DNA from: Planktothrix sp. FACHB-1365
GTDB lineage: Bacteria > Cyanobacteriota > Cyanobacteriia > Cyanobacteriales > Microcoleaceae
NCBI RefSeq assembly: GCF_014697575.1
Contig: NZ_JACJSC010000005.1
Location: 186,001-250,000, forward strand
Direction: 5' to 3'
DNA length: 64,000 nt
Shown here in pieces: positions 17,909 to 27,466 of the stretch. The first letter of the stretch is position 1, and every line of letters starts with the position of its first letter. Made by a program: the position numbers and the translations under genes. The notes beneath the pieces are model-generated. The model was not told the DNA's origin and did not search any database. It was given only the letters and a program-made list of their open reading frames with translations.

Positions 17909-20323
17909 TTATGGATCAGAGGACTGTAATTTATTTCGAGCCCGACGAGCAGAACGCAATAATTTAACCCGGTAAGGATCGGCATCGGTACGCCAGTAGA
18001 CACGATAACCCCTGATTTCAGCACAATGATCTTCTAAACATTTTAACCAACCCAGGCGCGTCCGAATCAAACGAAAGTTATCCAACAGTCCCCATTTTTC
18101 TTCTTGGTCACTGAGTCTAACCAACTGTTGATAGTGGGGATACTCTGGCGTGACCAAGGTTTCTTTGCGATGCAATATGGGGGGATTAGGGCCATCATAG
18201 GCTTGATAGCTCACCTGAAGATCCCGTAAGTCAATTTGCATACAAGTGCTCAGAGTCGGATGAGGTTCGAGATCAAAATCGGGAGAAAATAAATAGGAAA
18301 TTTTGGGCGTTTTGATATGAAACTTAATTAAGTTTGCACCTTCAGGACGACCGAGAGTTTGACTCGCGCATCCCTCATAGAGTCGCAGTAAGGGATCAAG
18401 TTTTTCCAATGCTGAAATATGAATCCAGAGGGAATTGGCTCGTTTTTGACCGACTGCACTATTTTGGCAATGGTTGGCAATAATTTTAGGATCACCAAGA
18501 GTATATAACATTAGATCAGCTAAATTACAAGATTTTTTATAACTACCGAATAAACCTTTTATATCATTTTTCATTTGTTCTGAAAGCTGAAACAGTTTAG
18601 GGCGACGACCAAACCGACTTAAGGCAATATAAACCAGTAGATCTTGACGGCGTTTATGGGCGATTATATCCCATTCATCGGGATTTGTTGCTTGTAAAAT
18701 CACTTGAAATGCACGTTTCAGACTGCCGAATTCTTGTTTAATGGGTTCTTCTTCTGGAAGTTCGGTATCGACGGGTAAACGACCGCGATCGCTAACAAAT
18801 TGAATCAAGGGTTGCAGTAAATCTTGATAATCTTCAAAGCGTTTAATGTTTAACCGGACTTTGGGAGAAGTTAACCGGGAACGAAAGCGAGAGGCGCGAA
18901 ATTTTTCAGCTTCTGTTTCATCCCGAAAAACAATATAAACTCCTAAATCTAAAGGAATAGCATCAACATTTAACACCTGATCAATATAAACTTTGAGTTC
19001 TTCCTGTTGATAGTATTTCTGAAAAGTATTGCGACTGGTAATCACTCCATCCCCATAAACCATGATGCCTTTTTCTTGAGTATCGACTAATACTTGGGCT
19101 GCGATAATTAACACCTTTTGGGTTAAATCCCACGCCTGAATTAACGCTTCTCGTCGTTCCGTTTGACATTCAATGACATTAATTACATAGCCTAAATTGA
19201 CAATATCTGATTCAACACGAGGGGTCTGGGGAGAATAATAAGGGTCCCATCCGGTGCTGATATATCCCTGTTCTGCTAATCGTTGAATATCTCCCCCATA
19301 TCCACAGCCATAATCAAAAAAAGTAGTCTCTTTTTGAAAGAGTTCCGCTTCTAATGCTAAACGAACCGGACGGGATAAAGTTTTTCGAGGAAGGGCGGCA
19401 CGATGACGTTCAATTTTAGGGAGAAAAGCTAAGGGATCATCGGGATTAATCGGAATTAAAGACTCTAAATGATCTCCAATTTTTATCACCTGATGATCTT
19501 GAATTTCTACCCCATGTTTATTTAAGTGTTGTTGCCATCCTTTGCGAGTTCCAATGGTGCGATAGAGACGAGTTTCTGATTGAATCAATTCTGCATCTAA
19601 AGCAGAGACGGATACTCGTCGGGGTTCTAATAATCCTAATTTTTCTTCAGTTTGAGTCAGTTGGGTGAATTTTTCATAATGGGGATAATCAGAACTCACA
19701 AAGGTTTCTTTTCGATGTAAAATTGGCGGATTATCACTATTAGAATAATCCATAAGATTGACTTGTCCGGTTTTAACATTAACTTGAAAACTAGCCGTTA
19801 AAGCCGGATGGGGATCTTGATCAAAGTCAGGATAAAATAAATAAGAAATAACGGGTTGATTGGTATGAAATTTGATCAGAGTAAAGGGTTTGAGCAAGGG
19901 TAAATAAAAACGGCTTAATTGTTCATAAATTCGTAATAAAATATTTAATTCGCCTAAAGCTGAACGATGAATATATAAAGCATTGGGAAGTTTTTTCCCC
20001 AAGAAACTTTGCTGACAAGATTGATTAATAAAATTCGGGTTTTGCAGATTCAATAACAGTTGATCAATAATCAGACAAGTGTGTTGGTAACTGCCAAAAT
20101 AATTATAAATTTCTTGTTGAATTTCGGGAGAAAAAGTCTTAAAACAGTTCAGACGAGGGGGAACTTGTCGTTGCAGAGCTTGTAAAGCAAGAAACATCAG
20201 TAAATTATTCCCGACCCGGACATCACCATTGGGAGAGTTTTGTTGAGTTAAAACCTCAGAGGCAGTAAGACATTCCCAAGAATAACTCTGGGGAGGAAAA
20301 ACGAGATGATGACTACTACTCAT
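17909..20323 (-). CDS. DNA phosphorothioation-associated putative methyltransferase, with duplicated flanking domain
   Basis: The 804-residue protein matches my recollection of the Dnd-related putative methyltransferase family. A Rossmann methyltransferase core lies at about 330-470, with motif I FFDYGCGYGGDIQRLA near 337. It is flanked by two copies of one domain. The first (about 40-240) and second (about 555-760) share landmarks: SYLFYPDFDQDPHP against SYLFSPDFDLEPHP, and NPPILHRKETFVSSDYPHY against NPPILHRKETLVTPEYPHY. LYIHRSALGEL likewise pairs with LWIHISALEKL. The second copy ends in a basic tail (RSARRARNKL). No dndBCDE or pbe genes lie in the window, so it is an orphan here. Family confidence is moderate to high; activity is unproven. 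Confidence 0.82.
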   Translation of the reverse strand: MSSSHHLVFPPQSYSWECLTASEVLTQQNSPNGDVRVGNNLLMFLALQALQRQVPPRLNCFKTFSPEIQQEIYNYFGSYQHTCLIIDQLLLNLQNPNFINQSCQQSFLGKKLPNALYIHRSALGELNILLRIYEQLSRFYLPLLKPFTLIKFHTNQPVISYLFYPDFDQDPHPALTASFQVNVKTGQVNLMDYSNSDNPPILHRKETFVSSDYPHYEKFTQLTQTEEKLGLLEPRRVSVSALDAELIQSETRLYRTIGTRKGWQQHLNKHGVEIQDHQVIKIGDHLESLIPINPDDPLAFLPKIERHRAALPRKTLSRPVRLALEAELFQKETTFFDYGCGYGGDIQRLAEQGYISTGWDPYYSPQTPRVESDIVNLGYVINVIECQTERREALIQAWDLTQKVLIIAAQVLVDTQEKGIMVYGDGVITSRNTFQKYYQQEELKVYIDQVLNVDAIPLDLGVYIVFRDETEAEKFRASRFRSRLTSPKVRLNIKRFEDYQDLLQPLIQFVSDRGRLPVDTELPEEEPIKQEFGSLKRAFQVILQATNPDEWDIIAHKRRQDLLVYIALSRFGRRPKLFQLSEQMKNDIKGLFGSYKKSCNLADLMLYTLGDPKIIANHCQNSAVGQKRANSLWIHISALEKLDPLLRLYEGCASQTLGRPEGANLIKFHIKTPKISYLFSPDFDLEPHPTLSTCMQIDLRDLQVSYQAYDGPNPPILHRKETLVTPEYPHYQQLVRLSDQEEKWGLLDNFRLIRTRLGWLKCLEDHCAEIRGYRVYWRTDADPYRVKLLRSARRARNKLQSSDP

Positions 20324-20427
20324 TCGTCTGACCCCGATTAAAACGTAGCGGTTTATTCTGATTTTAAAGCAAGAAACAGGAATGAAGAATTAAGAATGAT
20401 GAAGCTTACCCTGAGAAATCTTAAACT

Positions 20428-22242
20428 ATGGCTAACGAATCCTTATTTCCGGGTCAATCCCATTATGTCACAATTCCTGAACAACAACACCCAACGCTCC
20501 GACGTCGCCGGATGCACAAAAGCGTTGCTTTCTTATTATTAATCGGATGTTTTTTTAGCGGTTTAGGAATTCAACTCGCCCGGTTACAATTAATTCAAGG
20601 AGAATATCATCGAGTTCGAGCCGAAAATAATCGCTTACGTTTGATTCCTGTTCCTGCAAAACGAGGTCAAATTTTAGATCGAAACGGGTTTTTATTGGCG
20701 GGAAGTCAACTGTCTCGCTCGGTTTATTTATGGCCCCAAGAACAATCTCCTCAACAATGGAAAATTACCGCCCAACAACTGCAATCTATTTTAAAAGTTC
20801 CCGCTTCTGAAATTCTGGAAAAATTAGAAAAAACCGGTTATCGTTCTCGAATTCCGGTGCGCGTTAGTCCGAATTTATCTCCCGGAATGTTTATTGGTTT
20901 AGCCGAGAAAGTGGAAAATTTACGCGGTGTGGAAGTGCGGGGAGAATCCCGAAGAAGTTATCCTAATGGCAATTTATTGGCTCATATTTTAGGTTATATT
21001 GGGGAAGCGACATCGGAAGAATTAAAAGCAAATCCTGATTATCCAATGGGAATGATGGTGGGAAAAATGGGGATTGAAAAATTAGCCAATTCTAAAATCC
21101 AGGGAGTTTGGGGAAATCGATTAATTGAAGTGGATGCGAAAGGACAGGAAATTCAAGAGTTAGGATTGCAATCTCCAAAACAAGGAGAATCTATGGGTTT
21201 AACGGTAGATTTAGCTTTACAAAAAACCGCCGAAAAAGCCTTAGCTAATCGTCGAGGGGCGGTTGTGGTTTTAGATGTTAAAACTGGAGGAATTTTAGCG
21301 TTAACCAGTGGGCCGACTTTTGATCCCAATCTCTTTACGGATCAAGTAACGTCGCAGGAATGGAAACAACTTCAAGGCGCTGAACAACCTTTATTAAATC
21401 GAGCTTTACAGGGATATCCCCCCGGTAGTACCTTTAAAATTGTGACGACAACGGCCGGAATTGAATCCAGAAAATTTTCACTCACTTCTAAATTAGCAAC
21501 TGCTTCAGCAATTAAAATTGGTGGGATTGCTTTTCATGAACATGGAAATGGTTATGGTGTGATTGGATTTAAGGATGCTTTAGCTTTTAGTAGTAATACC
21601 TTTTTCTATCAAGTGGGGATGAAAACAGGGCCAGAAAATATCGCAAAATGGGGCAAAGAATTGGGAATTGCGGGAACGATTAATTTAGATTTATTGGGGT
21701 TAGATGGAGCAAATCACGGACAAATTCCTACCCCAAAAGAGAAGGAAAAGTTATATGGAGAACCTTGGTATGTAGGAGATACGGTAACCATGGCAATTGG
21801 TCAAGGTTTAGTCTTAGTTACCCCCTTAGAATTGGCGGTGATGATTTCTACTGTTGCTAATAATGGTTGGCGAGTTCAACCCCATTTATTAATGTCTCAA
21901 ACGAATACATCTGAAACTAAACCGATGAAAACAAAAATTTCTGCATCCACACTGAATCTCATTCGCGCTGGATTAATTGATGTGGTGAAAAAAGGAACGG
22001 GACGAGGATTAAATGATGGCACAATTCCTTTAACGGGGGGAAAAACGGGAACAGTTGAAATCCCTGGACAGCCGGATAATGCAATGTATGTTGGGTTTGG
22101 GCCTGCTAATAAACCGGAAATTGCGATCGCTGTGGTGGTGGAAGCGGGAGGATATGGAGCAGTTTCTGCGGCTCCGATTGCCCATGACATTTTTAAAACC
22201 TATTTTAGCAATCGAAACGTTCCAACTCAATCTAAACCTTAA
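20428..22242 (+). CDS. mrdA: Penicillin-binding protein 2 (class B transpeptidase)
   Basis: This is a peptidoglycan transpeptidase for cell elongation, anchored in the inner membrane. It has an N-terminal helix at about residues 30-50 (VAFLLLIGCFFSGLGIQLA). The PBP dimer region starts with RGQILDRNG. The catalytic motifs are complete: SxxK as S334-T-F-K337, SxN as SSN 388-390 and KTG at 539-541. Length (604 aa) is typical of cyanobacterial PBP2. Its start lies 104 bases from the divergent methyltransferase-like gene. The symbol mrdA is by family; FtsI-type septal enzymes are close relatives, but the sequence order fits PBP2 better. Confidence 0.9.
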   Translation: MANESLFPGQSHYVTIPEQQHPTLRRRRMHKSVAFLLLIGCFFSGLGIQLARLQLIQGEYHRVRAENNRLRLIPVPAKRGQILDRNGFLLAGSQLSRSVYLWPQEQSPQQWKITAQQLQSILKVPASEILEKLEKTGYRSRIPVRVSPNLSPGMFIGLAEKVENLRGVEVRGESRRSYPNGNLLAHILGYIGEATSEELKANPDYPMGMMVGKMGIEKLANSKIQGVWGNRLIEVDAKGQEIQELGLQSPKQGESMGLTVDLALQKTAEKALANRRGAVVVLDVKTGGILALTSGPTFDPNLFTDQVTSQEWKQLQGAEQPLLNRALQGYPPGSTFKIVTTTAGIESRKFSLTSKLATASAIKIGGIAFHEHGNGYGVIGFKDALAFSSNTFFYQVGMKTGPENIAKWGKELGIAGTINLDLLGLDGANHGQIPTPKEKEKLYGEPWYVGDTVTMAIGQGLVLVTPLELAVMISTVANNGWRVQPHLLMSQTNTSETKPMKTKISASTLNLIRAGLIDVVKKGTGRGLNDGTIPLTGGKTGTVEIPGQPDNAMYVGFGPANKPEIAIAVVVEAGGYGAVSAAPIAHDIFKTYFSNRNVPTQSKP

Positions 22243-22247
22243 AACCG

Positions 22248-22538
22248 TTAAACAATCAACAAATTAGAAACAGAACTGTTATTAAAAATTAGTTCCCGTG
22301 ATTCCTGACGAACTAATCCTTCAATCACAGCTTCTTGTAGTTTGAAAAAGGCATGAAAATCCTCCATACTGTATTTGGTTGTTTGCAAAAGGTTCCGCAA
22401 ACGTTCTTCAGCATCGATTGTTAGGTAGCCTGTCTCTAAACAAGTCTCAACGATCAAGTTAATTTTATTCATTTTTGTTGACATCTCGTTACGAAATGGT
22501 GAGTTTATTGCTGTAGAAATTACGTTTTTATTCTCCAT
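22248..22538 (-). CDS. Small conserved-looking protein, unknown
   Basis: This 96-residue soluble protein is convergent with PBP2, with stops 6 bases apart. The central part (YLTIDAEERLRNLLQTTKYS) is helical and acidic, and the sequence as a whole reads as natural coding sequence. I do not recognise a domain. Met19 or Met22 could be the true start, since the first 18 residues are Asn/Ser-rich. It has no signal peptide or cysteine-rich pattern. Confidence 0.55.
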   Translation of the reverse strand: MENKNVISTAINSPFRNEMSTKMNKINLIVETCLETGYLTIDAEERLRNLLQTTKYSMEDFHAFFKLQEAVIEGLVRQESRELIFNNSSVSNLLIV

Positions 22539-22542
22539 ACTT

Positions 22543-22928
22543 ACACAGAGATATTACATCTTTCTAAAGAAAGATTATTATAAAGATTATTATGATCAAA
22601 TCTTGATATTTGAGATAATCAGATGCAAAACCTATTTTGGACGATTCTGAAATCAAAAAGTTCCCCTGATTTCATCCCAGATCGAAATCTTCACGTTAAA
22701 ATCATGATTGGTAAACCTTCTACTGGATTTCGCCCCACTCAATCTTCTGGGTGATCAATAATTTGTACTGTATCTAACTTTAACTGTAGAGTTTGTTTGC
22801 AGACAATTTACAAAAGCGGGAAGCTACAAACGTCAGGGAGAAACCGTTGTGAGATCTTGAGTGTCTCGCCGAGCGTTAAAAAATGTACTATTGTATTAGT
22901 GATACATTGGGTTAATTTCGTTCTCTTT
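22543..22928. other. Intergenic, no certain gene
   Basis: These 386 bases hold no supported gene. A 44-codon frame at 22623-22757 is open but has no ribosome site or recognisable motif. The promoter of the downstream phosphatase should be here; no clear -35/-10 pair was found. Confidence 0.35.
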
Positions 22929-23861
22929 ATGTCATTGAATCGCCGTCAATTTTTAGGGTTAAGTGGTCTGAGTGCGTGTAGTGTGATTGCATGGGAGATT
23001 AAAAAGCGGTTTTTGACGACTTCTGAAACTTCACATCAAGAAATTCCGTTAACACATCATGCGATCGCAGCAGTTCCTAGTAGTCATCAACCGTTATTTC
23101 GTTTTATCGCGATTGGAGATGCAGGCACAGGAGAGATAGGGCAATATGATGTCGCTAATGCCATGTTTCGCTATTATCAAAACAATCCTTTTCAAGTGGT
23201 AACTTTACTAGGAGATAATATTTATACAAATGGTGAAATTGAGAAAATCAACGCCGTTTTTGAGAAACCCTATCAACCCTTACTCAAAGAAAATGTTAAA
23301 TTTTATGCCTGTTTAGGAAATCACGATCTTAGAACAGAAAATGGAGATCGTCAAGTAACTTATCCTTTATTTAACATGAAGGGTCGTTACTATAGTTTTC
23401 AATATGATCCGGTGGAATTTTTTGTTTTAGATGCCAATCATAATGCGGACTGGGAAAACCAAATGCCTTGGTTAGAAAACCAACTGCAAAAAAGTCAATC
23501 TCCTTGGAAAATTGTTTATAGTCATTTTCCCATTTATTCTTCTGGAGTATATGGTGTTAATGAAGAATTAATTAATCGCTTAACGCCATTATTTAAACAA
23601 TATAAGGTTCAACTTTATATGAATGGTCATGAACATGATTATGAACGCACGAAACCGATTGAGGGTACCACTTATTTAACAACGGGTATCGGAGGCGCTC
23701 CCATTCGGCCAGTCGGACGTTCAGAGTGGACAGCAACCGCCGCCTCAACGTTAGGATTTACGGCGATTGAAATTTATGCTGATCATCTCATGATTCGCGG
23801 GATTGATCCTGAAGATCAAGTGTTTGATGAAGGGATAATTAAATTGCATGGATCGCTTTAA
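22929..23861 (+). CDS. Tat-exported calcineurin-like metallophosphoesterase (acid-phosphatase type)
   Basis: This is a predicted periplasmic phosphatase. Metal-ligand motifs of the calcineurin superfamily are complete: GDAG near residue 62, GDNIY near 98, GNHD near 136, SHFPIYSSG near 200 and NGHEHDYER near 235. I start at the ATG at 22929, because this puts a twin-arginine signal (LNRRQFLGLSG) and a short hydrophobic stretch at the N-terminus. The frame is open for 44 further codons upstream, but that extension does not look like protein. Tat export fits a metalloenzyme that folds before export. Length 310 aa. Confidence 0.88.
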   Translation: MSLNRRQFLGLSGLSACSVIAWEIKKRFLTTSETSHQEIPLTHHAIAAVPSSHQPLFRFIAIGDAGTGEIGQYDVANAMFRYYQNNPFQVVTLLGDNIYTNGEIEKINAVFEKPYQPLLKENVKFYACLGNHDLRTENGDRQVTYPLFNMKGRYYSFQYDPVEFFVLDANHNADWENQMPWLENQLQKSQSPWKIVYSHFPIYSSGVYGVNEELINRLTPLFKQYKVQLYMNGHEHDYERTKPIEGTTYLTTGIGGAPIRPVGRSEWTATAASTLGFTAIEIYADHLMIRGIDPEDQVFDEGIIKLHGSL

Positions 23862-23888
23862 GAATTAACACACAACTGGGAGCCTGAG

Positions 23889-26363
23889 TCATTTAGCTAT
23901 TTCTCGATGAGTGCCAAGCAAAGCTAAAATTTGATCAAACTGGAAGTTATCAACTAAATAAGCAAGAGTTTCAGCTAAAGCGGCATTTTCCGATGGAATC
24001 TGTTTGAGTAAAATTAAAATCCCTGTGTCTGTACATTGAGATGCACACTCATACAGTTTTTTTAACCATTCTAAAGGCATTTGATCTAAATGTACCTTCA
24101 GGTCTTCCCGTTGCAAAATTTGCGTCTGTTTTGAGTTAATTTTTTCCAGATTTCTAACATCTTGATAAGTATATTGAACCCCTAAATGTTGCTGAATTGT
24201 TTCTAAAAGTTGTTCCCTGTGGAAAGGTTTGCGAATAAAATTATCACAACCTGCGGCTAAAACCATCGCTCTATCTTCTTCAAAAGCACTAGCAGTTAAA
24301 GCAATAATAATTGTCTTTTGGTTGGATGAATTTCCCTTAATAGTTCGGGTCGCTTCTAATCCATTCATAACGGGCATCCGCATATCCATTAAAATTAAAT
24401 GGGGGTTCCAATCGTGGTACAATTCAATTGCTTGTAAACCGTTTTCTGCTTCTTTAACTTCAAAACCAACAGTGTTGAGAATTTCTGATAACAGTAGCCG
24501 ACTTTCTAGCACATCATCAACAACCAAAATTTTATAGTGAGGTTGTTGGGGTGCTAAAGCCAAAATTGGGTGTTGTAAACCGAAGGATTGAACGTCTGTA
24601 GATTCGACGGCTTGTACTAAAATATCAAAGGTAAAAATTGTCCCCTGACCTCTAATACTTTGAACAGTAATATCTCCCCCCATTAATTGAATAAATTTAC
24701 GGCTAATCGCTAGACCTAATCCGGTTCCTTCTTGATGTTTCCGTCCGCTTTCTGTTTGGGCAAAGGCTTTAAATAAATGATTAATTTCTTCGGGAGCAAT
24801 CCCAGAACCAGTATCTTCTATTTCAAATAAAATCAAAAACTGATCAGCTTCTTTTTGGGTTTTTAATTTCACACGCAATGTTACGCAACCTGTTTTTGTA
24901 AATTTAATAGCATTACCTAAAAGATTAATTAAAACTTGGCGTAACTTCCCCTCATCAGTCTGGACAAATTGAGGAAGATTAGGCGGAATTTCAAAACAAA
25001 GTTTTAATCCTTTTTTAGCCGCTTGAATTTGGAGAATATCTTGCAAGCTATACAATAGAGAAATCAAATCAAAAGGGGTAGGATTTAATACAATTCTACC
25101 CGCTTCGATTTTAGACATTTCTAAAATATCATTGATGAGTTGTAATAAATGATTACCGGAATGATTAATAATTTTTAAATGGCGTTGATGGTCAGCTTTT
25201 AGGGAAAAATCGTTATTCATCAGTTGAGCAAAACCTAAAATCGCATTCAAAGGCGTTCGTAATTCATGACTCATGTTGGCAAGAAATTCGCTTTTAGCTC
25301 GGTTAGCAACATCGGCGGCAATTACAGCTTTTTGCAACGCTTCCTCGGCTTTTTTCCGTTCGCTAATTTCGGCTTTGGCTTGTTCAAATAAAGTCGATTG
25401 TTGAACGGCGATCCCTAACTGAATACTAATTTGTCGAATGGATTCAATTTCTGAACTATGCCACTGTCTAGGTGCTTGACAGTGATGAGCAATTAGTAAT
25501 CCCCAAAGAGTTGAGTCTTTTAATATGGGGACAAGTAGTTTGGCTTTAACTTTCAACAATTGTAAAAAATTAGCTAAATTGGGCTCTAGTTTGGCTTGAC
25601 TAATATCTTCAATTAAAAAAAATTTTTTTTGATGATTGATCTGTTGAAATTCACCGATAAAAAGTTCTTTGGGAAAGGTTTGACCGAGAATTGTTGGCCA
25701 TCCGGCTTTCACTGATTCTGTAATAGCACTGCGAGTTCCATCCGGTAAAATTTGGTAGATTAAAACACGATCAACGGATAGAAACCGACGAACTTCTTCA
25801 ACGGCTGTTCTCAAAATTTCTTCTAAATTTAAGGAAGAGCGAATGCGTTCTTGAATCGCATTAACCAGTTGCTCTCGTTTGATTTGTTGTTGCAATTCCA
25901 GTTCAATCCGTTGACGTTCCCGAATTTCCGCTTCCAAAAGAAAATTTTTCTGAGTTAAAGCTTGAGAAAGGTTCCAAATTTTTAGCTGATTTTCAATTCG
26001 GGCTGCGATTTCTTCTAATTCAAAGGGTTTTGTAATGTAGTCAACACCCCCCACCGAAAAGGCTTGAATTTTATCAAAAACTTGCTCTTTAGCACTAATA
26101 AAAATAACGGGAATATGACGGGTTTGTTCATGGGATTTTAACAGGGAACACACTTCATACCCATCAGGTTTAGGCATCATAATATCTAGTAAGATGAGAT
26201 CGGGAGGATCTTGTAAGGCGGATTTTATCGCAAAGTTTCCATCCCTTGAAAGCCGAACATTATAACCCCGACTACTTAAAAATGTATCTAATAAACGTAA
26301 ATTATCAGGGTGATCATCTACAACTAAAATATTAGCCGTTTTCTGCTCATTAAAACTATTCAT
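23889..26363 (-). CDS. Hybrid sensor histidine kinase/response regulator (REC-GAF-HisKA-HATPase-REC)
   Basis: This is a cytosolic signalling kinase without membrane helices. Domain order: an N-terminal receiver (ILVVDDHPDN; phospho-Asp in LILLDIMMPKPDG), a coiled coil, and a GAF domain (about 175-340; SVDRVLIYQILPDG, VPILKDSTLWGLLIAHH). HisKA follows with NMSHELRTPLNAILG, then HATPase_c (N box NLLGNAIKF, G boxes DTGSGI and GTGLGLAISRK). A second receiver (KILVVDDVLESRLLL; LILMDMRMPVMNG) and a ~100-residue helical C-terminus complete it. I start at the ATG at 26363, which overlaps the TGA of the upstream response regulator as ATGA; a longer reading to 26408 is possible but less likely. The pair is translationally coupled. 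Confidence 0.93.
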   Translation of the reverse strand: MNSFNEQKTANILVVDDHPDNLRLLDTFLSSRGYNVRLSRDGNFAIKSALQDPPDLILLDIMMPKPDGYEVCSLLKSHEQTRHIPVIFISAKEQVFDKIQAFSVGGVDYITKPFELEEIAARIENQLKIWNLSQALTQKNFLLEAEIRERQRIELELQQQIKREQLVNAIQERIRSSLNLEEILRTAVEEVRRFLSVDRVLIYQILPDGTRSAITESVKAGWPTILGQTFPKELFIGEFQQINHQKKFFLIEDISQAKLEPNLANFLQLLKVKAKLLVPILKDSTLWGLLIAHHCQAPRQWHSSEIESIRQISIQLGIAVQQSTLFEQAKAEISERKKAEEALQKAVIAADVANRAKSEFLANMSHELRTPLNAILGFAQLMNNDFSLKADHQRHLKIINHSGNHLLQLINDILEMSKIEAGRIVLNPTPFDLISLLYSLQDILQIQAAKKGLKLCFEIPPNLPQFVQTDEGKLRQVLINLLGNAIKFTKTGCVTLRVKLKTQKEADQFLILFEIEDTGSGIAPEEINHLFKAFAQTESGRKHQEGTGLGLAISRKFIQLMGGDITVQSIRGQGTIFTFDILVQAVESTDVQSFGLQHPILALAPQQPHYKILVVDDVLESRLLLSEILNTVGFEVKEAENGLQAIELYHDWNPHLILMDMRMPVMNGLEATRTIKGNSSNQKTIIIALTASAFEEDRAMVLAAGCDNFIRKPFHREQLLETIQQHLGVQYTYQDVRNLEKINSKQTQILQREDLKVHLDQMPLEWLKKLYECASQCTDTGILILLKQIPSENAALAETLAYLVDNFQFDQILALLGTHREIAK

Positions 26364-27073
26364 TGTTGCATTTGTTTTTGTAACTTCGCGGCTTGAATTA
26401 AATCCCATATAGCAGAATGATTAAAATCATTGACAAACATTTGTAACGTTTCAGCTAAAACCTGATCGTAACTTCTAATTTCTACTAACGCACGCTCAAT
26501 TAAATTTGAGTTCAGACGGATGACGGCTTCCTCTAGCTGATCAATTAAGTCTGAAGACAAAGCAGCTAAACTTCCTAATGTAGATGCGGACGAAATTTCT
26601 GGATTAGAATTTACAGAGTTGGATGTTTCGTCCAATCTGGGATTGTTATCACTATAACTCATTTCAACCCCAATTTGCTTGCTGATTGCTTCAAAAATAG
26701 CGGTTTCGGTAAAAGGTTTGCGGATAAAATCATCATACCCTATTTCTCCAACCGTTTCATCTCCTTGCTCGAAGGGACTGGCACTGATCGCAATAATTTT
26801 AACAGGTTTAAATCCTTGTAAGTTTGCTTGTTTGCTTTCTTGTTCTCGGATTTTTTGTGTGATTTTATCTCCATTGGGTGTGGGGATTTGAACATCAATG
26901 AAAATAAGATCGGGTTGCCAATTTTTCCATGCTTGAATGGCTACTAAATCTTGACTGACCTCTCGAATTTCTAAACTTAATGGTTGTAATAGTTCAATAA
27001 GCAAAAGTCGGGTATCAAGATGATTATCAATAATTAAAATTCGAGGAGGAGGGAAATTTTGTTCTGTAGCCAT
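26360..27073 (-). CDS. Response regulator receiver protein, probably the tail of a former hybrid kinase
   Basis: It has a single receiver domain (RILIIDNHLDTRLLL at about residues 11-25; phospho-Asp in DLIFIDVQIPTPNGD near 57; Lys in FIRKPF near 117). A ~100-residue helical C-terminus follows (LIDQLEEAVIRLNSNLIERALVEI). The same receiver-plus-tail arrangement closes the hybrid kinase next door. No output DNA-binding domain is visible. ATG at 27073 (MATEQNFPPP) is preferred. Just upstream, in another frame, lies a stranded piece of histidine kinase linker, so this gene probably arose when a hybrid kinase lost its catalytic part. Confidence 0.82.
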   Translation of the reverse strand: MATEQNFPPPRILIIDNHLDTRLLLIELLQPLSLEIREVSQDLVAIQAWKNWQPDLIFIDVQIPTPNGDKITQKIREQESKQANLQGFKPVKIIAISASPFEQGDETVGEIGYDDFIRKPFTETAIFEAISKQIGVEMSYSDNNPRLDETSNSVNSNPEISSASTLGSLAALSSDLIDQLEEAVIRLNSNLIERALVEIRSYDQVLAETLQMFVNDFNHSAIWDLIQAAKLQKQMQQ

Positions 27074-27098
27074 AGCTTTATTCTTCGGTTCAATTCTT

Positions 27099-27209
27099 TC
27101 AAAACGTACTTTTTGCTTCGGCGGCGGCTTCTGCTTTTTGTTTAGCAATTGCTAATTCGGCGGTACGTTCCTCAACTTTAGTTTCCAGAGTCCGATGAGA
27201 TTCTGCTAA
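27099..27209 (-). pseudogene. Remnant of a histidine kinase linker
   Basis: The minus strand reads LAESHRTLETKVEERTAELA followed by IAKQKAEAAAEAKSTF and a TGA at 27101-27099. This is the characteristic coiled coil that runs into the HisKA domain of cyanobacterial kinases (normally continuing LANMSHELRTPLN). A stop lies five codons upstream and there is no start codon, so it is not an independent gene. It is in a different frame from the receiver protein downstream. Confidence 0.75.
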
Positions 27210-27333
27210 ACAGGAATGGGATAATTAATTGAGGATGAATGGGGAATTAACTAGGTATTAGGGGTTTTAAACCGAATTTCTTGATAATTAGTTTTGGTAC
27301 GCAGAATAATCTGTCATCAGAGGGTGGTGCCAA

Positions 27334-27405
27334 AGCTGGTGACAAGATTTGAACTTGCGACCGGCTGATTACAAATCAGCTGCTCTACCACTGAGCTACA
27401 CCAGC
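27334..27405 (-). tRNA. tRNA-Thr (TGT)
   Basis: The minus strand gives a 72-nt cloverleaf: acceptor GCTGGTG with CACCAGC, D arm AGCTCAGTGGTAGAGC, anticodon loop TTTGTAA with TGT, and T arm CGCAAGTTCAAATCTTG. CCA is not encoded. Confidence 0.95.
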
Positions 27406-27466
27406 AACATCTTTTACTATAGCAAAAGTTGTTAATTTTGATCAACTCCTTTTGCAATTTTTTAAA

